NCBI GenBank assembly: GCA_047636995.1
Contig: JBLIGQ010000011.1
Location: 9,226-73,225 of the forward strand
Reading direction: 5' to 3'
Source: JAQWQB01 sp047636995
GTDB taxonomy: Bacteria > Bacteroidota > Bacteroidia > Flavobacteriales_D > Sanyastnellaceae
DNA length: 64,000 nucleotides
The position numbers and the translations under genes were made by a program. Every line of letters begins with the position of its first letter. Positions within the stretch are counted from its first letter, which is position 1. Of this stretch, positions 23,633 through 33,300 are shown piece by piece. The notes beneath the pieces were generated by a model. That model ran no database searches and was not told the origin of the DNA. It saw only the letters and a list, made by a program, of their open reading frames with translations.

Positions 23633-25365
23633 TTGCTTGCTCCTAAAAATTCCTTTTTCAATCGTTCAATTTGATCCTCCAACTTCCTTTGTCTATCAAA
23701 GTAATTGCCAGTCGAATCATCATCTTTTACTGAAAAATAAAACTTGATTTTCGGCTCTGTGCCTGAAGGACGAGCGGTCACGATTGCACCATCTTCCAGC
23801 ACCAACTGAATCACATTTGATGACGGTTGATTGATTTTTGACACCGTCTGATCCACTAAATTTTTTGCCTCGCTTGAATTGTAGTCTAGTAATCGAACTA
23901 CACGTTTACCCGCTAATGTTTCTGGTGTTTTTGTTCTAAAACCCTGCATCATTGAGGCTATTTCTTCCTTTCCTGATTTCCCTTCTTTTTTTAAGGAAAC
24001 CAGCGCTTCCCGGTAGACTGAAAGTGAGAGGTGAATCTCTTTAAGTAGGTCTAACAGATTCATCCCTTCGTTCTTTGCCCACGCGGTCATCTCAGCAATC
24101 ACCATGCTAGCCGCTACTGCGTCTTTGTCACGAACGAAATCTCCAATCATATATCCATAACTCTCTTCGCCCCCAGTAATAAAGACCTCTTTACCTTCTT
24201 TATTTCGAATAAGATCAGCAATGAATTTGAATCCCGTAAGAGTATTGTAACAAGGCAAACCAAAGTGCATTGCAATATCAGCTATGAGCTCAGAGGTCAC
24301 GATGGTTTTCCCTATGAATCCATTGCTTGGAATGGTCCCATTCGCCTTCATGCGAGTTAACTGATACCAAACCAAAAGGGCTCCTGTATCATTCCCATTG
24401 AGCAACTGATAGTTCCCCTCGTGATCACGCACCGCAATTCCTACTCTATCTGCGTCTGGGTCTGTGCCTAAAACAATTGCAGCATCAATATCTTTTGCAA
24501 GATCGATTCCCATTTTTAGCGCTGCTCCTTCCTCAGGGTTTGGAGACTCAACAGTTGGAAAGTCTCCGTCTGGAGCGGCCTGTTCAGCTACTTCATGTAT
24601 GTTTTTAAAGCCAATTTCACGCAACACTCTCGGGATGATTGTACTTCCTGTTCCGTGCAAAGAGGTGAAGACGATGGGTAAATCCTGTTGCTTCTGAACC
24701 GCCTCAGGGCTCAAAGCCTTCTTTTTCAATTCTTTAATGTATGCATCGTCAATTTCAGTTCCAATAAAGGAAAGCAACTCTGGTTTTGCAGTGGTTTTTA
24801 CTTGGTCATAGGATTCTATTTTTCGCACTTCGCCAATGATACCTGAATCATGGGGGGCAACAATTTGCCCACCATCCTCCCAATACGCTTTGTATCCATT
24901 GTAAGCAGGTGGGTTGTGACTAGCGGTTACAACAATACCTCCTTGGCAATTTAAATGCCTCACGGCGAAACTTAAAAGGGGGGTTGGTCTTAAGGCGTCA
25001 AACAGATATACGCGAATGCCATTGGCAGTTAGCACATCTGCCGCATTTTCTGAAAACTCAGGACTGCTGTTTCGCGAATCATAGGCAATGGCAACTGACG
25101 GTGTTTGATGCGGAAAAGCGCTATTAAGATAGTTAGCAAATCCTTGCGTAGCCAAACCCACGGTGTATTTATTAAGCCTATTGGTCCCAACACCCATAAC
25201 CCCTCTCAATCCGCCCGTCCCAAACTCAAGATCAGTGTAAAAAGCTTCATTAAAAGCATCAGGATTAGTCTCCATCATTGCTTTTACCTGAGCCTGTGTT
25301 TCCTCATCAAAAGGCAGGGCCAACCAAGGTTGAGCTTTTTGTAATATTTTTTCGTTATAAGTCAA
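23629..25365 (-). CDS. phosphoglucomutase/phosphomannomutase-family enzyme
   Basis: The 578-residue alpha-D-phosphohexomutase has the phosphoserine loop TASHNPPAYNGYK (Ser149), the metal-binding DPDADRVGIA, the sugar-binding GGEESYGYM and the C-terminal phosphate-binding RPSGTEPKIKFY. The length and the insert pattern match the long phosphoglucomutase/phosphopentomutase type (PgcA-like). It probably converts glucose-6-phosphate to glucose-1-phosphate, the substrate of RmlA (gene at 53.8 kb). It overlaps both neighbours by 4 bp, in one operon with rfbD. Confidence 0.92.
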   Translation of the reverse strand: MTYNEKILQKAQPWLALPFDEETQAQVKAMMETNPDAFNEAFYTDLEFGTGGLRGVMGVGTNRLNKYTVGLATQGFANYLNSAFPHQTPSVAIAYDSRNSSPEFSENAADVLTANGIRVYLFDALRPTPLLSFAVRHLNCQGGIVVTASHNPPAYNGYKAYWEDGGQIVAPHDSGIIGEVRKIESYDQVKTTAKPELLSFIGTEIDDAYIKELKKKALSPEAVQKQQDLPIVFTSLHGTGSTIIPRVLREIGFKNIHEVAEQAAPDGDFPTVESPNPEEGAALKMGIDLAKDIDAAIVLGTDPDADRVGIAVRDHEGNYQLLNGNDTGALLVWYQLTRMKANGTIPSNGFIGKTIVTSELIADIAMHFGLPCYNTLTGFKFIADLIRNKEGKEVFITGGEESYGYMIGDFVRDKDAVAASMVIAEMTAWAKNEGMNLLDLLKEIHLSLSVYREALVSLKKEGKSGKEEIASMMQGFRTKTPETLAGKRVVRLLDYNSSEAKNLVDQTVSKINQPSSNVIQLVLEDGAIVTARPSGTEPKIKFYFSVKDDDSTGNYFDRQRKLEDQIERLKKEFLGASK

Positions 25366-26237
25366 TTTAATGTTCTTTTATCAGTCATCCTATAACACTT
25401 CTCAAGTGCTGCTTGCCAAGCGATTGGGTTCACCCCGGTTGCGCTCTTGAATTTCTCATTGTTCAATTTAGAATACTTTGGTCTTTCAGCTTTGTTCCTG
25501 AAAAACGAGGAGTCTACAGCTGAAAGTGTACATTTTGCTCCACACAACTTGTGAATTTCTTGAGCAAAGTCATACCAAGATGCCTGACCTTCCTCTGCGT
25601 AATGCACAATTCCATGAAGGCTTAAATCTTTGGTCATTTGAGGCAAGATTGAAAGCAAGTTTTCAGCAAAAATGATGGCGTTTGTTGGCGACGCAATTTG
25701 ATCATTGACCACATTGACGTTTTCCATCGTACCAAACAAATTTAACATCATTGTGTAAAAATTCTTACCAAAAGGGGAATAGAGCCAGCTCATTCTAATA
25801 ATTAGTGCTTCAGGATTAACATCTAAAACAGCCCTCTCCCCGGCCCTCTTTGAATCACCATAGGTATTTAAGGGATCAGCTAAGGTTAGCTCATCCAATG
25901 GCTCACTTTCACGGCCATTAAAAACATAGTCTGTTGATAGATGAATGAATTTAACATTCGCCTCCATACATGCCAAGGCTCCAACTGCCGCCCCGTCGCT
26001 ATTTACGGCAAAAGCAGCTGCAGCGTGGTCTTCCGCAGCCTCAACATCTGTGTAAGCAGCAGCATTTATAACCACTCCGGGTAGACATTCTGTGAGAACA
26101 CGCTCCCAATTCCCGACGTCAGTTATGTCAAGGTCAGTTCGTGAAACATAGTCTATTTCTACATCCTGAAAACCACTACATGCGCGCATAGACTTCGCGA
26201 ATTGACCACTCCCTCCTGTCACTAAGACTTTTATCAT
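25362..26237 (-). CDS. rfbD: dTDP-4-dehydrorhamnose reductase
   Basis: The 291-residue extended SDR begins MIKVLVTGGSGQFAKSM and has VVINAAAYTDVEAAEDH, the STDYVFNG motif, the catalytic YGDSKRAGE and RMSWLYSPFGKNF, all diagnostic of RmlD. It catalyses the last step of dTDP-L-rhamnose synthesis, used in surface polysaccharide. It is the first gene of the rfbD-phosphohexomutase-hybrid kinase operon. The rmlA gene is far away at 53.8 kb, so the pathway is split. Confidence 0.93.
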   Translation of the reverse strand: MIKVLVTGGSGQFAKSMRACSGFQDVEIDYVSRTDLDITDVGNWERVLTECLPGVVINAAAYTDVEAAEDHAAAAFAVNSDGAAVGALACMEANVKFIHLSTDYVFNGRESEPLDELTLADPLNTYGDSKRAGERAVLDVNPEALIIRMSWLYSPFGKNFYTMMLNLFGTMENVNVVNDQIASPTNAIIFAENLLSILPQMTKDLSLHGIVHYAEEGQASWYDFAQEIHKLCGAKCTLSAVDSSFFRNKAERPKYSKLNNEKFKSATGVNPIAWQAALEKCYRMTDKRTLN

Positions 26238-26419
26238 TTTATTACATTAGCGCCGAAAAATACATCAATTTCACTTCGCAAACAGTAGGAACTCGCGTCC
26301 CTCCCTTGTAAGATATTTCTTACACTCACAAATTTTAGCGGCAAAACCTTCGAGATGGGTGCACTACCACTGACAAAACTATAAGCGGATGCCTTACAAT
26401 GAACCTGTTAGTAAATATC

Positions 26420-26545
26420 TAGTTTTGAAGAGTAGATCGAATCAAGTGACCATTATAAATGGTGATTATTCGGTGTATTCATGAGGTTGAATGGTTTATG
26501 TTTTAAAAAATGAGGCAGGTTCGCCTGTCTCATTTCTTATCTTAT
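26420..26545 (+). ncRNA. candidate small RNA or structured leader between rfbD and the HPt gene
   Basis: The intergenic region 26238-26586 has a TAGTTTTG -7 element (26420-26427). It is followed by a hairpin built from CGAAT/ATTCG and ACCATT/AATGGT (26438-26472), then a strong terminator-like stem with a TTCG loop (26508-26535). The predicted transcript is about 110 nt. No -33 TTG was found. Because the terminator lies inside the longest frame of the next gene, the RNA would be a separate unit or an attenuated leader. Upstream of 26420 there is a further short inverted repeat (GTAAGA/TCTTAC, 26309-26324) and nothing else I can name. Confidence 0.35.
26505..26545 (+). terminator. terminator-like hairpin with TTCG loop
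   Basis: An 11-bp stem (AATGAGGCAGG with CCTGTCTCATT, one G-T pair) closes a TTCG loop, preceded by six A and followed by a T-rich stretch on the plus strand. On the minus strand a run of six T follows, so it may work in both directions. Confidence 0.65.
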
Positions 26546-26586
26546 CCTCATCTTTGGAGTTAGTCCATCAAATTCGAATTGAAAGA

Positions 26587-26934
26587 ATGCAGGCAGCAGA
26601 AGACTTTAACTTTGATAGAATACGCGCCTTAACAGGGTCAGATCAAGCGGCTTTAAACCGTTTTACAGAACTTTTTATTCTACATACTCTGGAAAGAGAC
26701 TGGGTTGCTTTGAAATCTTCTGCTATAAAAAGTGAAGGTCAACATGTAAAAGACATGGCACACAAAATGAAGGCTAGTTTAGATCTTTATAACATGAGAC
26801 GTGCAAGTGTATTAATTCGTGATATTGAGCAAAAAGCATTTCAACCTTATGAATCTTATCGAGAAGAATTAAACGAATTAGACCATCTGCTCAACCGCAT
26901 TGGAGCGCAAATGAAAAGCTTGCTGCAAGGCTGA
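26587..26934 (+). CDS. HPt phosphotransfer protein
   Basis: The product is about 115 residues, mostly helical. The segment DMAHKMKASLDLYNM matches the HPt phosphorylation helix, with His59 as probable phospho-acceptor and the usual xHxxKxx context. The frame stays open to an ATG at 26491, but that stretch contains a strong terminator hairpin, so I prefer the ATG at 26587; a near-consensus CATCTTTG lies about 30 nt upstream. It is 35 nt ahead of a hybrid histidine kinase gene and is the natural partner for its receiver domain. Confidence 0.7.
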   Translation: MQAAEDFNFDRIRALTGSDQAALNRFTELFILHTLERDWVALKSSAIKSEGQHVKDMAHKMKASLDLYNMRRASVLIRDIEQKAFQPYESYREELNELDHLLNRIGAQMKSLLQG

Positions 26935-26969
26935 ACAAGTTCATTCAGTGACCTATTTAATTAAAAGAA

Positions 26970-29360
26970 ATGGGGAAACTGAACGTCCAATACCGTGCAA
27001 AAAGGGTTCACTACGATCACGGGATTAATTTAATCATGATCTGGAGTGCGGCACTCTTTTTGGTGATTAATTTTGCGCTTTGCTCATCTGAATGGTTCGC
27101 GCTTGTAGGCGTGGTCTCTGTTTTCATTGGTGCTTTTTACCTCACCGTAAAATTACGCACCAGCCCTCAATTTAGCCCTCTTTTCTATGTGCTAACCTGC
27201 TTATTACTCAATATCCTGGGGAGCAAGATGCTGTATGAAACCGGATTGTCATTTTGTTATGCAGCCCTAGCCACACATGTTTTATTGTCTCAAAGAAATG
27301 TACAAAAAACAGCATTGACCATTGGATTTGGGGCATGCAGCTTCACATTTTACATCCTATTTCCTGTCAGTTTGGGCAATGCTCAAATCTTCACCATTCC
27401 CCCCGGGATGTTTTTCGTGCTCTCTTTTCTAGGCATCCTGAGCACTAATAGCATGATTGCACTCAAAATGAAACAGATCCAATTGAGGTCTTTCGATTTC
27501 GAGAGACAATATGAAGAACTCAATCAATTTGTGAAATTCGTCCATGAGTCTTCATTGTTACTCATTCGCGTGAGTGAGTCTGGAGAACTATTACTTGTAA
27601 ATGATATTGCAAAGCAAAACTTAACAGACGAAAACACAGGAGAAATAATCTATCCACCAGGATGCTCTGAATCTATTCTAGAATCTTTTCGCCTCAGTAT
27701 CCCACAAGACCTAACAACCTATCACAGAGGAAAGCACTACCATTTTAGATTTGAACCTAGCGCAAAAGACGGGTACATGAGCATCTACGGTCAAGACGTG
27801 AGTGAAATGCAACATACACGAGAGAAGATAGAAGAACTCAACAATGCGATTGACTTTTCGGCAGACGGAGTAGCTATTATTTCAAAATCAGGCCAATTCA
27901 ATTATGCCAACGCTTCTCTTTCTCAATTGGTAGGATACAGTTCCAAGGAAGATTTATGTACCTTTTCATGGTTTGACCTATGGGATGAGGAGTGGGTAGA
28001 GCATTTCAAAGAGGACATCTTTAAAAACCTCATCCTCACTAATTTCTGGAGAGGCGAGGCAACGTGTTTACAAAAAGACCAAACACCATTATCAGTATCC
28101 CTGACCATTACGCGGATACCAGGCGGATCAATGATTTGCTACATCAAAGACAACACAGAACTCAAGGCTTCAAGAGACGCTCTGATCCTGGCCAAGGAAT
28201 CTGCAGAATCTGCAACCCAAGCAAAATCTAATTTCTTGGCAACAATGAGTCATGAAATCCGCACACCGATGAACGGCGTCTTAGGAATGACCTCATTGCT
28301 ATCAGGAACTCAACTTAACGAAGAGCAAAAAGAGTTTGTAGAGACCATTCAGCATAGCGGAGAAAACCTCCTTCACATCATCAACGAAATACTCGATTTC
28401 TCTAAAATTGAAGCTGGAAAAATGGAGTTAACCTCTGAAAATTTCGAAGTAAACAAACTCATTAAAAACATATTAGCCTTAGCTTCTCATCGTGCTTCTG
28501 TTCGGAATAACACCCTCCTATCAAAAGTGAATCATACCGTTTCTGGAATGGCAAGGGGTGACTATGCTCGCGTAACTCAAGTACTCAATAATCTTGTTTC
28601 AAATGCCATCAAATTCACAGAGAGTGGCAAGGTTCAAATTGATGTTGATTCCCGTTCTAATGCCAACAATCAACTAGAAATTGTCTTTACAATCTCTGAT
28701 TCAGGGATAGGCATTCCGCAAAACAAACTCAGAACCTTGTTCGACTCATTTACCCAAGTAGACTCCTCTTTCAGCAGAAAATACGAAGGCACAGGATTGG
28801 GGCTCGCCATCTGTAAAAGACTATCAAACCTCATGGATGGAGATATAGAAGTTCAAAGTGAACCGGGAAAGGGAAGCGTCTTTACGTTTTTCTTTCCAAC
28901 GCGTTTGTCTGCAAGCACATTTGAAACCTCAACGCAAGAACTTCAGCCTGAAATCCCAACTAATTTAGCTAAGAGCTTTCCGCTCAAGATCCTTATTGCT
29001 GAAGACAACATCATCAATCAAAGGCTGGCGTATTTTGTATTTGAAAAAATGGGATATGACATTGACCTTGCAGCAGATGGCAAAGAGGCCATTTCAATGT
29101 ACTTGAAAAACAGATATGATGTTATTTTTATGGATATTCACATGCCTGAAATGGATGGAATTCAAGCTACCAAAGAAATTCTTTTCAACAACGAGACTCC
29201 TCCAATTATTGTGGCACTCACAGCAAACGTTATTAAGGAAAGTGAGAGAGAATGCTATGATGCGGGGATGAAACACTTCGTTCACAAACCATTTAAGGTT
29301 AGCGAACTGCAACGAATAATTGCCCTTTGCGGACTAATGAATACTGAATCTCATATTTAG
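26970..29360 (+). CDS. membrane hybrid histidine kinase
   Basis: The 796-residue protein has five or six N-terminal membrane helices (residues about 20-170), a degenerate PAS-like region, a PAS domain (about 285-400), HisKA with His428 (FLATMSHEIRTPMNG), HATPase_c (NLVSNAIKFT, DSGIGIP, GTGLGLAICKRL) and a receiver domain with Asp722 (VIFMDIHMPEMDG). It is a BarA/ArcB-type architecture without its own HPt, which is supplied by the gene 35 nt upstream. No output regulator is encoded nearby, so the target is unknown. Confidence 0.92.
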   Translation: MGKLNVQYRAKRVHYDHGINLIMIWSAALFLVINFALCSSEWFALVGVVSVFIGAFYLTVKLRTSPQFSPLFYVLTCLLLNILGSKMLYETGLSFCYAALATHVLLSQRNVQKTALTIGFGACSFTFYILFPVSLGNAQIFTIPPGMFFVLSFLGILSTNSMIALKMKQIQLRSFDFERQYEELNQFVKFVHESSLLLIRVSESGELLLVNDIAKQNLTDENTGEIIYPPGCSESILESFRLSIPQDLTTYHRGKHYHFRFEPSAKDGYMSIYGQDVSEMQHTREKIEELNNAIDFSADGVAIISKSGQFNYANASLSQLVGYSSKEDLCTFSWFDLWDEEWVEHFKEDIFKNLILTNFWRGEATCLQKDQTPLSVSLTITRIPGGSMICYIKDNTELKASRDALILAKESAESATQAKSNFLATMSHEIRTPMNGVLGMTSLLSGTQLNEEQKEFVETIQHSGENLLHIINEILDFSKIEAGKMELTSENFEVNKLIKNILALASHRASVRNNTLLSKVNHTVSGMARGDYARVTQVLNNLVSNAIKFTESGKVQIDVDSRSNANNQLEIVFTISDSGIGIPQNKLRTLFDSFTQVDSSFSRKYEGTGLGLAICKRLSNLMDGDIEVQSEPGKGSVFTFFFPTRLSASTFETSTQELQPEIPTNLAKSFPLKILIAEDNIINQRLAYFVFEKMGYDIDLAADGKEAISMYLKNRYDVIFMDIHMPEMDGIQATKEILFNNETPPIIVALTANVIKESERECYDAGMKHFVHKPFKVSELQRIIALCGLMNTESHI

Positions 29361-29371
29361 GCTATTTACCC

Positions 29372-29379
29372 TAACTTTG
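29372..29379 (+). promoter_or_regulatory. -7 promoter element of the outer-membrane protein gene
   Basis: TAACTTTG lies 41 nt before the chosen ATG (29421), just after the stop codon of the kinase gene. It suggests independent transcription. Confidence 0.5.
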
Positions 29380-29420
29380 ATTTGGCACATTTATTGTTTT
29401 CATTTTTGAAACACTACGCC

Positions 29421-30167
29421 ATGATAAAGCAAATTTCTCTTCTGTTCTTTGGTCTCTTCGTCGCTATAGTTTCATACGGTCAGCAAAATCAGGATGCGCA
29501 AAACATCCAAAACAATAGAACCGGCAGAAACAATGCGCGGTCTATTGGTACTGTTAGTTTTGGTCTTGAAATTGCCACTCCAATAAATCAATTTAGAACC
29601 AGCTTTGATGGCATCCCTGTGGGGATAAGTGCACAAATTCTTGGAAGAAAAGGATTCATCCCTCTAGAGTACGGGATTGGTTTTTCATGGCTTAGCAGAG
29701 GCACAATGGACAATGAGGTTGCTGTTTATGAAGGAACCGATTTTGAAGGAGATGACATTTATTCCTCAGGAAATATGGCTGTGAACAGCAACATATATAC
29801 AGGAACGGGAATCATTCGACTTCGTCCGTTCACAGGAAGAATCCAACCTTATGCTGAATTAATGGCTGGCGGAAGAGGCTTTTCAACCGTCACAATTATT
29901 TCTGTTGACGAGGTCGAAGAGGATATTAGAGAAAAACAAAACAATGATTTTGCATTTACCTATGGTTGGGGCGCAGGAATGCGAGTCAACTTGAATGAGA
30001 CCATTGCAGTTGAAGGGCGTTTCACCAAAATGAATGGTACGTCTGTGAATTTTGTCGATCGAGAAAGCATTGAAGTTGACGGTGATGGAAACCTCTCTTT
30101 TGAACGAATCGGAAGTAGAACAGACATATGGTCACTCCAGTTCGGCGTGAGTTTTAATCTTCGCTAA
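29421..30167 (+). CDS. outer-membrane beta-barrel protein
   Basis: The 248-residue protein has a signal peptide (MIKQISLLFFGLFVAIVSYGQQ). It then shows alternating hydrophobic strands with aromatic ends (YGIGFSWLSRG, FTYGWGAGMRVNLN, SLQFGVSFNLR), a terminal Phe/Arg strand and no sorting domain. This is the outer-membrane protein beta-barrel (OmpA/OprF-like N-terminal barrel) pattern. Function unknown. The ATG at 29421 gives the signal peptide; the longer frame from 29382 does not. Confidence 0.75.
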   Translation: MIKQISLLFFGLFVAIVSYGQQNQDAQNIQNNRTGRNNARSIGTVSFGLEIATPINQFRTSFDGIPVGISAQILGRKGFIPLEYGIGFSWLSRGTMDNEVAVYEGTDFEGDDIYSSGNMAVNSNIYTGTGIIRLRPFTGRIQPYAELMAGGRGFSTVTIISVDEVEEDIREKQNNDFAFTYGWGAGMRVNLNETIAVEGRFTKMNGTSVNFVDRESIEVDGDGNLSFERIGSRTDIWSLQFGVSFNLR

Positions 30168-30319
30168 CCCGTTCTCTTCGCTTCCCCTTTTCCCTTCTGT
30201 TTGTAGGGCAATTCCGAAACGATGATTTCGCCCTAACCCGCAGGTATTCGTAGCGTATAGAAGAATGATAACAACACAACGCGGCTATAAAAAGTCTTGT
30301 TGAAATGATCATTCACGCC

Positions 30320-33300
30320 ATGAAGAATACTTACCCATCCCACCACAGTTTCACTTATAGAACTGCCTGTTTTATCATTTGTATTACGGCCCTATTTTCA
30401 AGTCCTAGGGTATTCGCGCAAACGAACACGCAATCAAGCCCTTCTATACAGACGGAGACTTTGTACTCACAACCAGACCCTGAAAGACAAAAGGCAAAAG
30501 AGCAGGGTACTTTGAGTCAACCAGATTTGAGCGTTCCTTTCAATGGAGATTACATTCAGGTAAACCCAATCATTGAACGTTCTAATTCCCGTTTAGATGG
30601 ATGCTGGCTCTATTTTGACCCAACACTCTGGACTCAATTCCCAGCGAATGATGATGGCTCTGCGGGACCCATCAACTTACCTTTTACATTCGACTTGTAC
30701 GGCACAGCTTACAACAGCTTGTACCTGAACAACAATGGAAACATCACTTTTGACAATGCTTTGTCTTGGTACTCCCCTTACGGATTCCCTATTACCACAC
30801 CCATGATTGCCCCCTTTTGGGCAGACGTAGACACGCGTTTAGACCATGGTGAAGTTTGGTACTATGTAGACAACAATGCCTTTTATGCTACTTGGGTAGA
30901 AGTTGGACCTTACAGCGCTTATTCATCATATAGCACAGGCCTTTTCAACTCATTTCAGGTAGTTATTACTGACGGCACTGACCCCGTGCTTGGCGCAGGT
31001 CAAAACATTGGATTTGCCTACGGCGAAATGGGATGGACGGCAGGTTCAGCATCTGGTGGATCTGAGGGGTTTGGCGGAACAGCCGCAACTGTTGGTGTAA
31101 ACTTTGGCGATGGAGAAAACTTCATACAAATGGGCCTGTTTGACTCTGCAAGTGATGACTATGATGGTCCTGCAGATGGAAATGACGGCGTTACTTGGCT
31201 CAGTAATCAGTGTTTTGAAATTGACGCCGCAACTCCAGGAAACACCCCTCCTATTGCACAAGGGTTTCCAGAAAACAACGCACTTTATGCATGCACAGGA
31301 GTTGATGTTACACACACTTTTGGTTTTCTAGATATGGATCCTGGAGAATCCGTTTCGATTTCCATTGATGACCAGGGAAATGGAGGATTTTCAATCATAA
31401 GCAATACCTCTGGAGCAGCAGCAGCATCAGAAATTACATTCAGTCATTCAACCGCAGGTACATACACCTACGTTCTTACTGGAACAGACAATAATTATAG
31501 TCCGGCAGCAACAGACATAACTGTTACGCTTGTTGTTTCGGACCCCCCAAGCATAACGGTCAACATCACACAGCCTTCATGCGCTGAGAGTAACGGACAA
31601 ATTGAATTCGTTTTCTCTGATAACCCAAATCAATCTGAAATTCAATTCAGTCTTGATGATGGAATCATCTGGGAAACTGCAGTGAATGACAACTCTGGCA
31701 GCGCAACGTATTCAAATCTAGCTACAGGGAATTATCAATTGGTAACAAGATGGCAAGCAGGAGGATGCGAAGTAGATCTTGGAAGCGAAACATTTGTTGA
31801 TTCTGGATTTGAACTCGCGTCACTCTCGTGCAGCGGAGACATCTCGGTGAATGACGCAGAGAATGATTGCGAGGAGGCTGTCTCAGTTCCCATTCCAACC
31901 CTTGATGGTGGTTGCTCTGAAATTGATTTTGAACGAAACTACTTGACCTTCGACGGATCAGATGATTACATCGCCATTGAAAATTTCAATTACAGCGGAA
32001 CACAAACAGAACTTTCTGTTGAAGCCTGGATCCGAACCTCTGATGGCACGAATCAAATCATTGCCTCTTTTGACAGAAGTGAATTTTGGCGACTTGAAAT
32101 CAATGGAAATGGAGGCGAAACAGGAGAGATTGGCTGGTGTGTGAATACCAATGCTGGAATTTTAGACCTTGGTTCCAACACTCGAGTTGATGATGATCAA
32201 TGGCACCATATCGTTGGTGTTTATGACAATGGAACTGTTGCTATTTATATTGACGGGACACTTGATGTATCTAGCACACAAGGATCTGTTATTGGAAATA
32301 CCACAACGCGCTATGGCTTCATTGCAACAGGTTCCGAGGCTAGTTCCTATAACGAAAACACAGGACCAACTGACTATTTCAACGGAGACATAGCCGGAAT
32401 TAGAATCTGGGATAAAGCATTGGCTTTAGCGGAACTAAACAGCGACTACTGTCCAAACCTTCTAGCAGAGGACCTCGCTGTGAATTATGACTTTACAGAA
32501 GGAACTGGAATTGTGCTCAATGATGCATCTGGAAATTCAAACAACGGTAACTTTCAAAACATGACCGCATCAGCTTGGGCAAACGGAAATGCCCCTGGAT
32601 GCATCACTTTTTTCAACGATTTCAATCAAACAGCTGACGCTTCTGGAATTTACGGTGGTGGTGAAACCATTGTAAACTGGACTTATTCAGCACCAAATGG
32701 ACAATCTAACACCTGCAGTCAAACCATAGAAGTGGTTGTTCCTGCAGAACTAGTCTGTGAAAATCAATTCAATGACTATATATGGAACGGAGCTGCAGAC
32801 AGTGATTGGAACAATGCAGCTAACTGGGTAGGAAACGAAGTGCCTCCTAGTCAGGCAAATGTTCTGATAGCCGTAACGAATTTCCCACCAGAACTGTCAC
32901 AAACGGTTTCTGTTAACAACATTTTGATTGACGAAAACTCAAGCATTGCATTTTCGAACAGCTCAGGACAAGTAAAGATTTACGGTGATCTAGCCAACAA
33001 TGGCACCCTGCATTCTACCACAGGTAAATTCTGGTTCGCAGGAGATGATTTACAATTGATCAAAGGGGCCAACGCACCTACTTTCTATGAGCTAAAAATT
33101 AGTTCAACTGATACCGTTCGATTGTTGACGGATATTTTCTTGAATGGTGCACTCCAGCCAAATTCAGGGGTCTTTGACTGGAATGATAAAAGTGTTGAAT
33201 TGCTCTCCACAGCAGACTATACGGGGAGCATCGGCGAGATCAAGTCCAGCGCAGAAATCCTAGGAACAGAAATCCTCTATAACAGGTATTTCCCTGCGGC

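Noticed and set aside
26309..26545. 6S RNA
   Set aside because: The candidate RNA at 26420-26545 has serial hairpins and does not form the single long rod with a central bubble that 6S RNA requires.
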